Shown one piece after another: positions 17,487 to 24,861 of a stretch of DNA of 64,000 nucleotides. Origin of the DNA: Wagnerdoeblera intermedia (GTDB taxonomy: Bacteria > Pseudomonadota > Alphaproteobacteria > Rhodobacterales > Rhodobacteraceae). The position numbers were made by a program, and so were the translations under genes. Position 1 is the first letter of the stretch. Each line of letters opens with the position of its first letter. The DNA lies in assembly GCF_042647465.1 (NCBI RefSeq), contig NZ_JBHRVN010000005.1; one strand, 5' to 3'. A model generated the notes under the pieces. That model had not been told where the DNA came from. It did not search any database and saw nothing but the letters and a program-made list of their open reading frames with translations.

Positions 17487-18587
17487 ATGACTGTCCAAAC
17501 GACTGTGCTCAAAGATGTAGCCATGGTTATGCTCGATTTTTCGGTGTGGTCCGGGTCCAAAAAGCTCGAACCAAGCGATTTCATCAATGTTGACGTGCAA
17601 GACCTGCCACCCTCTCGCGTTGCGAGCTATGGCATCAAGCACCTCATTGAGAAGGAACGTCTTCAACCGTTCAAAACGATCCGCAACCAGGCTGAGCGTG
17701 TCTGCAATCGCTATGGCACGCGCCTGCTTGGAGGCTATGCGATCCCATTGGATTGTGTGGAAGTGATCGGCGTTGAGCTCCAGGCCATCTGCGCCAAGTT
17801 CAACGATGAGGTTGATAACTTCATTCAAGCTTATGACGATGCAATTGCTGATTGGATCGTCAAAAACCCGGAATTTGCCGAACCTCTGCGCCGCGCCATG
17901 CTGCCCAGATCGAAGGTCAAATCCCGGTTCAGTGCAAGCTTCTCGATCTTTGAAGTTTCGGCTTCTCCACGAGATAAAACGAACTCACTGGCATCTGTCG
18001 GAAGTGAACTTCTCGACAGTGTACTGTTGAGCATTGTGAACGGTGTGAAACCGCAACTCGCAAGCAAAACAGGCAATTCGGCCTCTGACTGGTTCAGGGT
18101 CGAAGTGCGCCAATCCATCGTAGAAGCTGCTCAGAAGCTGCGGCGTTTTTCCTTCTGTGATCGTTCGGGTGGCATGAAAGTGCTGGCTGACGACCTCGAA
18201 GCAAGCGTTGCGGGGTCTGGCAAGATCCATGGCGCAGAGTTTGAAAAGCTCTGGGCTATCATCAGCCGCTTCACTTCGCTCGATGCGATGAAGCAGTTTG
18301 TTGAGGAATGTGCGAACCGCGCACCGGCCACTTTGGCTATCGCTGGTTCAGCGCCATCGCCAGACACCATCAAAGACGATCTTGGTTTCCCCATGTCAGG
18401 GTTTGTTGCTGGAGAGGCACCTGCCTCGCCTGATGCACCCGTTTTTGCGGAAGATAAGGAAGAGGCCTTTGCTCTTGAAGCTGAAGCAGTTGCTGCTTCG
18501 GATGAGGAAGCTCCGGCCAACGTCGTGTCTTTCCCAATGCCTGACCATGATCAGCCGGTGAAATTTGCCGATACCTTTGACTTCTGA
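17487..18587 (+). CDS. DUF3150-like protein
   Basis: 366 residues. The N-terminal half (VAMVMLDFSVWSGSKKLE; PFKTIRNQAERVCNRYGTRL; LLGGYAIPLD) fits DUF3150, a family usually encoded between CobS-like ATPases and CobT-like VWA proteins, exactly as here. Long helical central part; an acidic C-terminal tail (EEAFALEAEAVAASDEEAPA) is probably disordered. No enzymatic motif. Likely a structural or adaptor component of the ATPase-VWA complex. DUF assignment from memory and context. Confidence 0.75.
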   Translation: MTVQTTVLKDVAMVMLDFSVWSGSKKLEPSDFINVDVQDLPPSRVASYGIKHLIEKERLQPFKTIRNQAERVCNRYGTRLLGGYAIPLDCVEVIGVELQAICAKFNDEVDNFIQAYDDAIADWIVKNPEFAEPLRRAMLPRSKVKSRFSASFSIFEVSASPRDKTNSLASVGSELLDSVLLSIVNGVKPQLASKTGNSASDWFRVEVRQSIVEAAQKLRRFSFCDRSGGMKVLADDLEASVAGSGKIHGAEFEKLWAIISRFTSLDAMKQFVEECANRAPATLAIAGSAPSPDTIKDDLGFPMSGFVAGEAPASPDAPVFAEDKEEAFALEAEAVAASDEEAPANVVSFPMPDHDQPVKFADTFDF

Positions 18588-18595
18588 CACCTGAG

Positions 18596-18619
18596 ACAGC
18601 CCCCTAACCGGGGCTGTTT
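18596..18619 (+). terminator. Terminator-like hairpin after DUF3150 gene
   Basis: ACAGCCCC (18596-18603) and GGGGCTGT (18610-18617) form a perfect 8-bp stem with a 6-nt loop, but only three T residues follow. It precedes leader 5, so two hairpins stand in tandem between these genes. Confidence 0.6.
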
Positions 18620-18629
18620 CCCTTCCATC

Positions 18630-18687
18630 AACCCTGCGGGTTTCTCTTCCCGCTGGGGGGAGAAATCCTTTTTTTTGGAGTGCTCCC
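18630..18687 (+). promoter_or_regulatory. Attenuator-like leader 5 (VWA gene)
   Basis: Terminator-like stem GGGTTTCTC (18638-18646) / GAGAAATCC (18660-18668), then T8 and immediately GGAG (18677-18680), 7 nt before the ATG. Competing stem CCCTGCGGG (18632-18640) / CCCGCTGGG (18649-18657) shares the GGG. Confidence 0.65.
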
Positions 18688-20637
18688 ATGATGAACAAGG
18701 CTCAAATCGACTATGCAATGGTGTCTACCAAGCTCTCCGCGGTCCTCGGCCGCAAATGGGGAGTGAACGTCGTTTTTGGCGGCCATCCCTGCACTAACGG
18801 CACCACGATCACCCTGCCCCACTGGGACTTGACTGACCCACGGCTTCGGACTGCCCTCTATGGTCTGATCGCACATGAGGCCGGCGGTCATGTCCGTCAA
18901 ACAGACTTCCAAGCCCTCGGCGCTAAGATCACAGCAATGCGCCGCTCACCCCTGATGGTCGAATGGAAGTCGATCGCGAATATTCTCGAAGACATTCGCA
19001 TCGAAGCCAACTTGTTGCGCTCTTACCCCGGTGCGGCAGCTTATCTGAACGCAGCCGTGGAAGTGATGCTTGCAGATCCCGACGACAACCGGCCCTTGCC
19101 AGATGAAATCACCAACTATTGGGATCTCGTGCTGAACTGGTGCCTTTACATCTTCCGTGCTGAATGCCTCGGACAGGTGGCAATCTCTGGCGACGCAGAT
19201 CTTTATGAAGCAGCCGTGCTCAACGTGCTGCCCCCAGAAGTTCTGGCAGATGCTCGTAAAATTGGTGTTGCAGTGTCCAAGCTTGGGCCCAGCAAGACTG
19301 ATTACAGTACGGTGCAAATGTACGCCGACAAGCTTCTCGCGCTCTTTAACGACAATATGCCGTCAAAGCAGTCGCAGAAGTCTCCTGACCCGCAAGGTTC
19401 TCAAGGCCAGCAGGGCGGCTCCCAAGGTTCTCAAGGCCAGCAGGGCGGCTCCCAAGGCTCTCAGGGCCAGCAGGGCGGCTCCCAAGGCTCTCAAGGCCAG
19501 CAGGACGGCTCCCAAGGCTCTAAAGGCCAGCAGGACGGCTCCCAAGGCTCTAAAGGCCAGCAGGACGGCTCCCAAGGCTCTAAAGGCCAGCAGGACGGCT
19601 CCCAAGGCTCTCAGGGCCAGCAGGGCGGCTCCCAAGGCTCTCAAGGCCAGCAGGGCGGCTCCCAAGGCTCTCAAGGCCAGCAGGGCGGCTCCCAAGGCTC
19701 TCAAGGCCAGCAGGACGGCTCCCAAGGCTCTAAAGGCCAGCAAGGTAGCGGCCAAACCGGTGGCAGTTCACAGCCTCTGGAAGAAACCGGTGCCACGCAG
19801 GAGATAGGGGACATTTTCAGGGCACTAGCTGATAAGGGTGCGAGCAAAGACAGCGCTGTCATAGCTCTGCCTCATATTGGCGCGACTGATAAGGCTCCTG
19901 CCAATCCAATGCTGCGGGATGCTGTGCTTCTCCATGCACGCAGAGCTAAAGCGATGACACAAAGTCTGGTCGCAGCACTGTCACCGATGCTCTGTGGCGA
20001 CATGGAGTATTCTGCCAATTCAAAGTCAGGAAATCGGATCAACCAAAGCCGCATAACTCGGGCTATCACTGATCGAGATCCAGCTTTGTTCAGGAAAATC
20101 CACATCGAAGAAGATCAGTCTGTTGCTGTGCAGATCCTGATCGACACTTCGGGATCAACATCCGGGGCTGTTCTGGATGCTGAGATTGTATCCGCTTTGG
20201 GTATCGCCTCGGCTCTCGAACATTTTCAGGATGTTGAGACGGCCATAAGCCATTTTCCTGGGAGTGCCTGGGCCGGAAGAATGGTCCACGCTCCCTTCAT
20301 TAAGGCTTTTGGGCAGCCGGTTACTTCCTGCTATGCAAAGTGGCCGACTGCTACGGGCGGTACACCCCTTGCAGATGCGTATGTATCTGCATGGTTCAAC
20401 TTCCTACACTCAGAAAAACAAAGGAAAATCCTTATCATTCTGACTGACGGAATGCCTGATAACGCCCAGGCTGCCGCTAAAGAAAAAGCCAAACTCACAA
20501 GGCTTGGCGTCGAAGTCTACGGTGTCATCATTTCAAAACAGCCCTATCCGGCTGGAATGTTTGATGACTCTGAACAGATTTCGTCACCTAATGCCCTGCC
20601 CCGCAGCCTCTCGGCATTGGTGCGCAGAAACCTCTGA
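18688..20637 (+). CDS. CobT-like VWA-domain protein with Gln/Gly/Ser repeats
   Basis: 649 residues. The N-terminal domain has a zinc-site-like pair of motifs, HEAGGHVRQTDF (63-74) and ILEDIRIEANLL (99-110). Most relatives I recall have HEaaH, so the extra Gly gives HExxxH instead of HExxH. Residues ~237-356 are a perfect low-complexity tract of twelve 10-residue units (GSQGQQGGSQ and variants). The C-terminal VWA domain has the MIDAS motif LIDTSGSTSG (~483-492), a Thr in TATGGTPLADA and ILTDGMPDN (~585). It is the expected partner of the MoxR/CobS-like ATPase at 16416. Start at 18688 or the ATG at 18691. Confidence 0.85.
   Translation: MMNKAQIDYAMVSTKLSAVLGRKWGVNVVFGGHPCTNGTTITLPHWDLTDPRLRTALYGLIAHEAGGHVRQTDFQALGAKITAMRRSPLMVEWKSIANILEDIRIEANLLRSYPGAAAYLNAAVEVMLADPDDNRPLPDEITNYWDLVLNWCLYIFRAECLGQVAISGDADLYEAAVLNVLPPEVLADARKIGVAVSKLGPSKTDYSTVQMYADKLLALFNDNMPSKQSQKSPDPQGSQGQQGGSQGSQGQQGGSQGSQGQQGGSQGSQGQQDGSQGSKGQQDGSQGSKGQQDGSQGSKGQQDGSQGSQGQQGGSQGSQGQQGGSQGSQGQQGGSQGSQGQQDGSQGSKGQQGSGQTGGSSQPLEETGATQEIGDIFRALADKGASKDSAVIALPHIGATDKAPANPMLRDAVLLHARRAKAMTQSLVAALSPMLCGDMEYSANSKSGNRINQSRITRAITDRDPALFRKIHIEEDQSVAVQILIDTSGSTSGAVLDAEIVSALGIASALEHFQDVETAISHFPGSAWAGRMVHAPFIKAFGQPVTSCYAKWPTATGGTPLADAYVSAWFNFLHSEKQRKILIILTDGMPDNAQAAAKEKAKLTRLGVEVYGVIISKQPYPAGMFDDSEQISSPNALPRSLSALVRRNL
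19396..19755 (+). repeat. Twelve 30-bp tandem repeats inside the VWA gene
   Basis: Consensus GGCTCTCAAGGCCAGCAGGG plus CGGCTCCCAA, 30 bp, repeated 12 times in frame. Three kinds of change recur: TCT CAA or TCT AAA (Gln/Lys), GGC or GAC (Gly/Asp) and GGT or GGC. Variants are clustered (four Asp units in a row, then three Gly units), the mark of unequal exchange or slippage. Encodes a flexible hydrophilic linker. Confidence 0.95.
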
Positions 20638-20641
20638 ACTC

Positions 20642-20669
20642 AAAGAGCCCCAAGTGGGCTCTTTTTTTT
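20642..20669 (+). terminator. Rho-independent terminator of the bet-VWA operon
   Basis: AAAGAGCCC (20642-20650) pairs with GGGCTCTTT (20656-20664), 5-nt loop, and the T-run extends to 20669. It starts a few bases after the VWA stop codon and ends the operon. Confidence 0.9.
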
Positions 20670-20746
20670 GTCGTTTTTACGGCTTCACAGTTAAATTTTC
20701 CTCGGCTATTTCTCTATTGTTCCCCTCTCAATGACAGTGATGCCTC

Positions 20747-22024
20747 ATGAAAGCTCTCTCCCTTACCGCGATCATCTTGGCATCTTCAGCCGGCTTCGCG
20801 TCAGCTGAAGGATTCTGGAAGGTTCCGGGGGGATTAGACGCCTCTGTCCAGGCAGCGGCGGCCCTTTACGCTGCAGAGCCGAACTTTGACCCGCATAAAC
20901 CCGTCTCGCTGAGTGGCCGCGCTCCAGAGCTTGCCGCTCTTTATGATGGCATGGACGAAAGGCTTGCGCCTATGCGGATTTACACGTTTTCCGAAAAGCC
21001 TGAAGAAGCTCACGATATAACCAAGATCCCCACAACTTTTCTTCCGGGTTCACCAGAAGACATGATCGTCAGCCTTATTCGCCGATTTGAGGCAGGACGC
21101 GCCGGATATGACTCTGTTTGGAACGGGAATAAGCACCCGCTGCCCAAAAAGCCTACTGAGATGACGGTGTGTGAAGTCCGCGACTGGCAGCTGGCTGCCC
21201 GCCGTATCCAGAAATCAACTGCTATCGGTATGTATCAGATCGTCGGGGGCACATACCGACGGGTAACGGAGCAGATGAACCTTCCATGTGACACTCTCTT
21301 TGATGCCAAAACACAGGACAGGATCGGCCTTGCCCTTCTCTACGGCCGCGGATGGGCCGAGTTTAAGGCTGGCACGATGAAGCTCGAAGACTTTGCGTAT
21401 GAGCTGGCAGGCGAATGGGCCGCCTTCCCTGCCCCGTATGGGGAGCATAAAGGCTTCAGCCGGCACAGAGGTATCGCGGGAAACCGACACCTTATCGAAC
21501 TGCCAGAGTATTTGGCCTACCTTTCCGAAATCAGAGACCTGATTAAGTCCGGTGATGCGGTATCGTCGGAAGAGCAGCTGGATCTGGTTGACCCGGAGGC
21601 GGATAACCTTGAACAGATCCCGCTTGCCTCCATGAGCGGTGATATGCCCCCTGCCCCATCTGAGGCTGGATCAATGCCAGCAGCTTATGAGGTGGTCGAT
21701 CGTCCGAACCAAGGGTGCGCTGTCGCAGAAGACGGCGAAGCTCATGGTCTTCAAGCTCGTTCAGGCTGCCGCCAAGACATGGCGCCGCCTGAAGGGCGCG
21801 AACCAGTTGCCTTTGCTCATCGAAGGCGTCACATTCACCGACGGCGTAGCCACCAGCGTCGCCGAAAATCGCGCCGCTTGATCAGGCCGTATCACCCAAA
21901 ATCCCGTATAGCTCTGGTCGATCTCAGCCAAGGCACAACTAGTCAGATTGTAGACCCTGACGAAATGAAAACGGCCGCCCTAAAGGACGGCCGAGAGCGT
22001 AAGATCCTGCATTTCAGCCAGTAG
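20747..22024 (+). CDS. Secreted muramidase-like protein with in-frame IS insert
   Basis: 425 residues. Signal peptide to about residue 20 (SSAGFASA). The region ~105-265 resembles lysozyme/lytic transglycosylases of the lambda-endolysin type: MIVSLIRRFEAGRAGYDSVW, KSTAIGMYQIVGGTYRRV, IGLALLYGRGWAEF. It would open peptidoglycan for the transfer apparatus. Residues ~319-392 come from a 213-bp IS256 fragment plus a 9-bp duplication: 222 bp, 74 codons, so the reading frame is kept. The inserted part is very Arg/His-rich (FAHRRRHIHRRRSHQRRRKS). The original protein would have 351 residues, ending KILHFSQ. Effect of the basic insert unknown. Confidence 0.75.
   Translation: MKALSLTAIILASSAGFASAEGFWKVPGGLDASVQAAAALYAAEPNFDPHKPVSLSGRAPELAALYDGMDERLAPMRIYTFSEKPEEAHDITKIPTTFLPGSPEDMIVSLIRRFEAGRAGYDSVWNGNKHPLPKKPTEMTVCEVRDWQLAARRIQKSTAIGMYQIVGGTYRRVTEQMNLPCDTLFDAKTQDRIGLALLYGRGWAEFKAGTMKLEDFAYELAGEWAAFPAPYGEHKGFSRHRGIAGNRHLIELPEYLAYLSEIRDLIKSGDAVSSEEQLDLVDPEADNLEQIPLASMSGDMPPAPSEAGSMPAAYEVVDRPNQGCAVAEDGEAHGLQARSGCRQDMAPPEGREPVAFAHRRRHIHRRRSHQRRRKSRRLIRPYHPKSRIALVDLSQGTTSQIVDPDEMKTAALKDGRERKILHFSQ
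21702..21914 (+). mobile_element. 213-bp 3' remnant of the 29567-30963 IS256 element
   Basis: Matches 30751-30963 with two substitutions noticed (GGCGTC/GGCATC near 21827; CCCGTATAG/CCCGCATAG near 21907). A perfect 9-bp duplication TGGTCGATC flanks it (21693-21701 and 21915-21923). The right inverted end is present; the left end and first ~1,184 bp of the IS are absent, the break lying exactly at the duplication. It reads through without a stop in the host gene frame. Confidence 0.92.
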
Positions 22025-22038
22025 AACCGGGCTCCTGT

Positions 22039-22419
22039 TCACTTCTGCTTATCGATCCACTGCTTCACGATAGCCCGCAGTAGCCTGCTGGAGGTCGTAT
22101 TGCTGCTGTCGGCAGTATCTTGGATGACTTTCCACTCATCTTCACTCAAACGCAGCGAGCAAACCCGAAGGCGCTCTTGCTGGTTATGGGCTCCTGCACG
22201 CTTTGAAGCGGGTTTCTTCTTATCGAGCGCAGGCTCATCCCGCGTGGGTGCTTCTTCCCTCACCTGACCTTTTGGGGAGAGCACTGTAGCAACAAGAGCA
22301 TCGCTCTGGTGCTCCTCGACGCGCTTGGCGAGTTCCGAAAGGTCTGTGGTAGCCTTTTGTGCAGTACCCAGGGAAGCACGGAAATCAACCATGCCGGTCG
22401 GCTTCAACATTTTGCTCAT
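22039..22419 (-). CDS. Ribbon-helix-helix protein, probable ParB-type partner of ParA
   Basis: 126 residues. The N-terminal part is flexible and charged. The C-terminal 45 residues (RLRVCSLRLSEDEWKVIQDT followed by ADSSNTTSSRLLRAIVKQWI) have the strand-helix-helix pattern of a MetJ/Arc-type DNA-binding domain. It lies 24 bp downstream of parA on the same strand, the typical place for the centromere-binding protein of a type Ib partition system. The 9-bp array upstream of parA is the obvious candidate binding site. Binding is inference; the operon arrangement is seen. Confidence 0.72.
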   Translation of the reverse strand: MSKMLKPTGMVDFRASLGTAQKATTDLSELAKRVEEHQSDALVATVLSPKGQVREEAPTRDEPALDKKKPASKRAGAHNQQERLRVCSLRLSEDEWKVIQDTADSSNTTSSRLLRAIVKQWIDKQK

Positions 22420-22443
22420 GACTTATCCTGCTCCTGATTACCG

Positions 22444-23229
22444 TTATGCAGTCGCTTCTTCCGCGTTTTGGCTTTCCTCAGTCCCGAGGCTGTTCAGGTA
22501 GAAAGTCAGTGGCTTGGAAGGATCGTAATTCACAGTGTCAAAGGCCATAACCGCCTTAAGTGTCTGGGCCGCCTCTAGCATAGCTTTCACTACGCCTTTG
22601 CCCCCGTCTTCCTCCATCTCGAACAGGTATGCACCATAGTCGAGCTGCTGCTGGTAGACGCCATAGCGCGTCAATTTGGCATTGTAGACGCTATGTCCTG
22701 ACTCCAACATTTGTTGAAACAGAACCTTCGAGAAGCGCGCAGTCATGTTCATGACCGGCTCTGTCCGGTTAATGAACAATCCCTGCATGCCGGGGATGTT
22801 CAGTTCGTTCCTCAGGGTGGTCAGTCTGTTCAGTGAGTCATTAGCCTCTGCGAACTCAACGACTGACAGGTTTGTCGGAACCATCACTACGTTCGACAGG
22901 CACACTGTCCGCAAGGTTTTCGCGTCAAAGAAACCCGGAATGTCGATCAGGATAATGTCGAAGGTCTTTGCCCTCTCAACCAACATTCCGCTATCGAAAT
23001 CAGTAACTTTGTAGCTCTCAAACACGATCCCATAGTCAGGGCGCCCCATCGTATTTCTAAGCAACGAAAACTTCGTAAGAGATGCCTGCACGCCATCGAG
23101 GTCCAGGGCTAAAACCTTCAGGGGGCTTTCAGGATTTGCCGCGTTGTACTGAGCCAGGGCGCTAAGAAGAGTGACAACAGAGGTCGTCTTAGCTGCGCCG
23201 CCTTTGGTAGTGTAAGCTGAAATGATCAT
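22444..23229 (-). CDS. parA: ParA-family partition ATPase
   Basis: 261 residues. Deviant Walker A AYTTKGGAAKTTSVVTLLSA (residues 5-24) with the signature Lys, Walker A' region VLALDLDGVQASLTK, and Walker B IILIDIPGFFDAKTL. The short N-terminus with no helix-turn-helix is the small ParA/VirC1/MinD-like type that relies on a separate regulator. The RHH gene downstream and the array upstream complete a partition cassette. Probably autoregulated through the array, which covers its promoter region; that is inference. Confidence 0.88.
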   Translation of the reverse strand: MIISAYTTKGGAAKTTSVVTLLSALAQYNAANPESPLKVLALDLDGVQASLTKFSLLRNTMGRPDYGIVFESYKVTDFDSGMLVERAKTFDIILIDIPGFFDAKTLRTVCLSNVVMVPTNLSVVEFAEANDSLNRLTTLRNELNIPGMQGLFINRTEPVMNMTARFSKVLFQQMLESGHSVYNAKLTRYGVYQQQLDYGAYLFEMEEDGGKGVVKAMLEAAQTLKAVMAFDTVNYDPSKPLTFYLNSLGTEESQNAEEATA

Positions 23230-23339
23230 ACCTTGACCTGCCCTATGATCTATTTGTGGATCCCCTGATGCTCGGCTTGGTTAGGAGAGAGCGCCTGTAT
23301 CTCAGGGTTTGATTTTTCATACAGCGATAAAGGCAGCAT

Positions 23340-23672
23340 GTAAACGATGTTTACGACGTAAACGAAGTTTACAAAGTTTACACGGTATACAAAGTCTACA
23401 ACGTATACAAAGTCAACATAGTTTACATCGAGAGCAACACCGGAAACGTAAACGATGTATACGACGTATACGATGTAGACAAGGTTTACAACGTATACAC
23501 GGTAAACAAAGTTTACGATGTTTACAGTATCAGCACTGTTTGCACCGTTTACACTGTTTACTTCGTTTACAGTGTTTACTTTGTTTACATTGCTTACATA
23601 GTTTACGATGTTTACAAAGTTTACGTTGTTTACAGAGTTTACGTTGTTTACAGGGTTTACGTTGTTTACACC
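23340..23672. repeat. 37-unit array with strict 9-bp period, candidate centromere
   Basis: Starting at 23340 the sequence parses without a single gap into 37 units of 9 bp: a hexamer plus 3 variable bases. Twenty-nine hexamers are exactly GTTTAC (20), GTATAC (5) or GTAAAC (4); five more differ by one base (GTCTAC, GTCAAC, GTAGAC, GTTTGC, GCTTAC); units 11, 12 and 22 are degenerate. Units 1-19 mix both orientations and the palindrome; units 20-37 are almost all GTTTAC. It lies about 110 bp upstream of parA. Most likely a centromere and operator for the RHH protein. Confidence 0.9.
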
Positions 23673-24384
23673 CCGCACATAATGTTCGCTCATCGCAGAG
23701 CCAGATACTCCGGGAACCGCCAGCATATAGGACAGAAAGCAATTCTGGATCTGCTGCTGACGGCCGACAACCATCAGCCCGATAGTTCACGACAAGACGA
23801 GCGACAGGATGCGCCTGCCCCTAAGCGGGCCCAGAAGGCCCTCAGGAGCCGACCTTCACCTTTCAGCTACCCTGATACCAAAAAACCTTAATATGCCCCT
23901 CAGCGGGCCTCTCCGTCACTTCTAGAGCTATCTGGGATTCCCTCCAACATCCAATCGATCCGAAGCTGCGTACCAGCCGGTAGCTTGCCACTCGCAAAAG
24001 CCGTGTGGAATGTGCTTCAAAACGGATCTCCCAAATCCACTCCACCAAGCAAGAATTCCCGCGCTTTTTCACACACTTGCTACGCCAATTATCGGGTTTT
24101 CGACACGTCCATTACGCCATCTTCATCTAGGGACATTCTTGTTGTGCATTACGCCATTACGCGCGCGACCCTTTTCCGTCGCAGGAAATGTCTTCTGCCT
24201 ATCCCTCTTTCTTCCATCTGTGCCGACTTCTCAGATGTAGACGAAAGACACCTGTGTGTGTATCTCTGTAATAGCCGTGGAATTTGGTCGGAAAAATTGG
24301 GAGTAAAGCGGGAAAAACTGCACTACCCTCGCTAGGGAAACTGCTTCTCACCCGCGAATGAGGAAGAAGGGGTAACTCCTTATC
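23673..24384. other. 712-bp noncoding region, possible oriT/oriV
   Basis: No supported gene. Contents: two copies of CCCCTAAGCGGGCC / CCCCTCAGCGGGCC (about 23819 and 23896), the direct repeat CATTACGCCAT at 24110-24120 and 24147-24157, and a pyrimidine-rich stretch. It sits between the partition array and the gene pair that includes the TraI relaxase, a usual place for oriT. No function can be shown from the sequence alone. Confidence 0.4.
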
Positions 24385-24861
24385 ATGATTATGAAAACGC
24401 AAAGGTTGATTGCCCAAAGTATCATCGAAAACAGGGAGACTTTGGAGCATGAGCTTCTGACTGAAGCTAAGATGCTCAGGGATCGCGCCAACGCGCTTAT
24501 CGTTGTTGAGGATGCGGTAAACCGCAGGAAACCTCCTTGTGCTTTGGCGGTCAAAACTGACGGAAAGGCGATGGGGCCCAGGATCGTGTGGATCCGTTAC
24601 ACCTCGAAAAAATACAACGTGAAGAACATCGGGCCGGTCCGTTTCACGCAGGAAATCCCCGGTCGCGTCAGGGGAAAATATCGCAAATCCATCTTCAGCA
24701 AGTTTGATCCAGACCTTCAAGACAAGCTCTGGGAGATCGAGGGAGAGGCCGCAGAACTCCGTAAACGCATCAGCTTCTGGCGGGCCGTGCTGAAGGAGAT
24801 GGAACAGGTTTTGGAGGAGACTGACCCCCAAGAGCATTTGGAGAGCGATTATGTTGCGTAA
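24385..24861 (+). CDS. Hypothetical protein upstream of TraI, possible mobilisation accessory
   Basis: 158 residues, basic centre (GPRIVWIRYTSKKYNVKNIG, GRVRGKYRKSIFSKFD) and helical flanks; the C-terminal part (FWRAVLKEMEQVLEETD) looks like a coiled coil. Its end overlaps the traI start by 11 bp, so the two are co-translated. In SXT-like elements a small accessory protein (MobI) helps TraI at oriT; position and charge fit such a role but I see no sequence match I trust. Start could also be the ATG at 24391. Confidence 0.65.
   Translation: MIMKTQRLIAQSIIENRETLEHELLTEAKMLRDRANALIVVEDAVNRRKPPCALAVKTDGKAMGPRIVWIRYTSKKYNVKNIGPVRFTQEIPGRVRGKYRKSIFSKFDPDLQDKLWEIEGEAAELRKRISFWRAVLKEMEQVLEETDPQEHLESDYVA

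Noticed and set aside
19157..19807. Long frames on both strands through the 30-bp repeats (Ala/Lys/Ser-rich on plus, Leu/Ala-rich on minus)
   Set aside because: Shadow frames of the VWA gene repeat tract; no starts or relatives.
16416..20637. Cobaltochelatase CobS-CobT
   Set aside because: No CobN or other cobalamin genes, a DUF3150-like protein between the two, and extended low-complexity sequence; better described as a CobS/CobT-like ATPase-VWA system.
23340..23672. Possible CRISPR array
   Set aside because: Repeat is only 6 bp with 3-bp spacers; no cas genes; period and partition neighbours fit a centromere instead.
23250..23774. Minus-strand frame of 174 codons rich in Val-Asn and Val-Tyr triplets
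   Set aside because: The 9-bp array is three codons long per unit, so any frame through it looks like a repeat protein. No ribosome site, and both strands give similar long frames.
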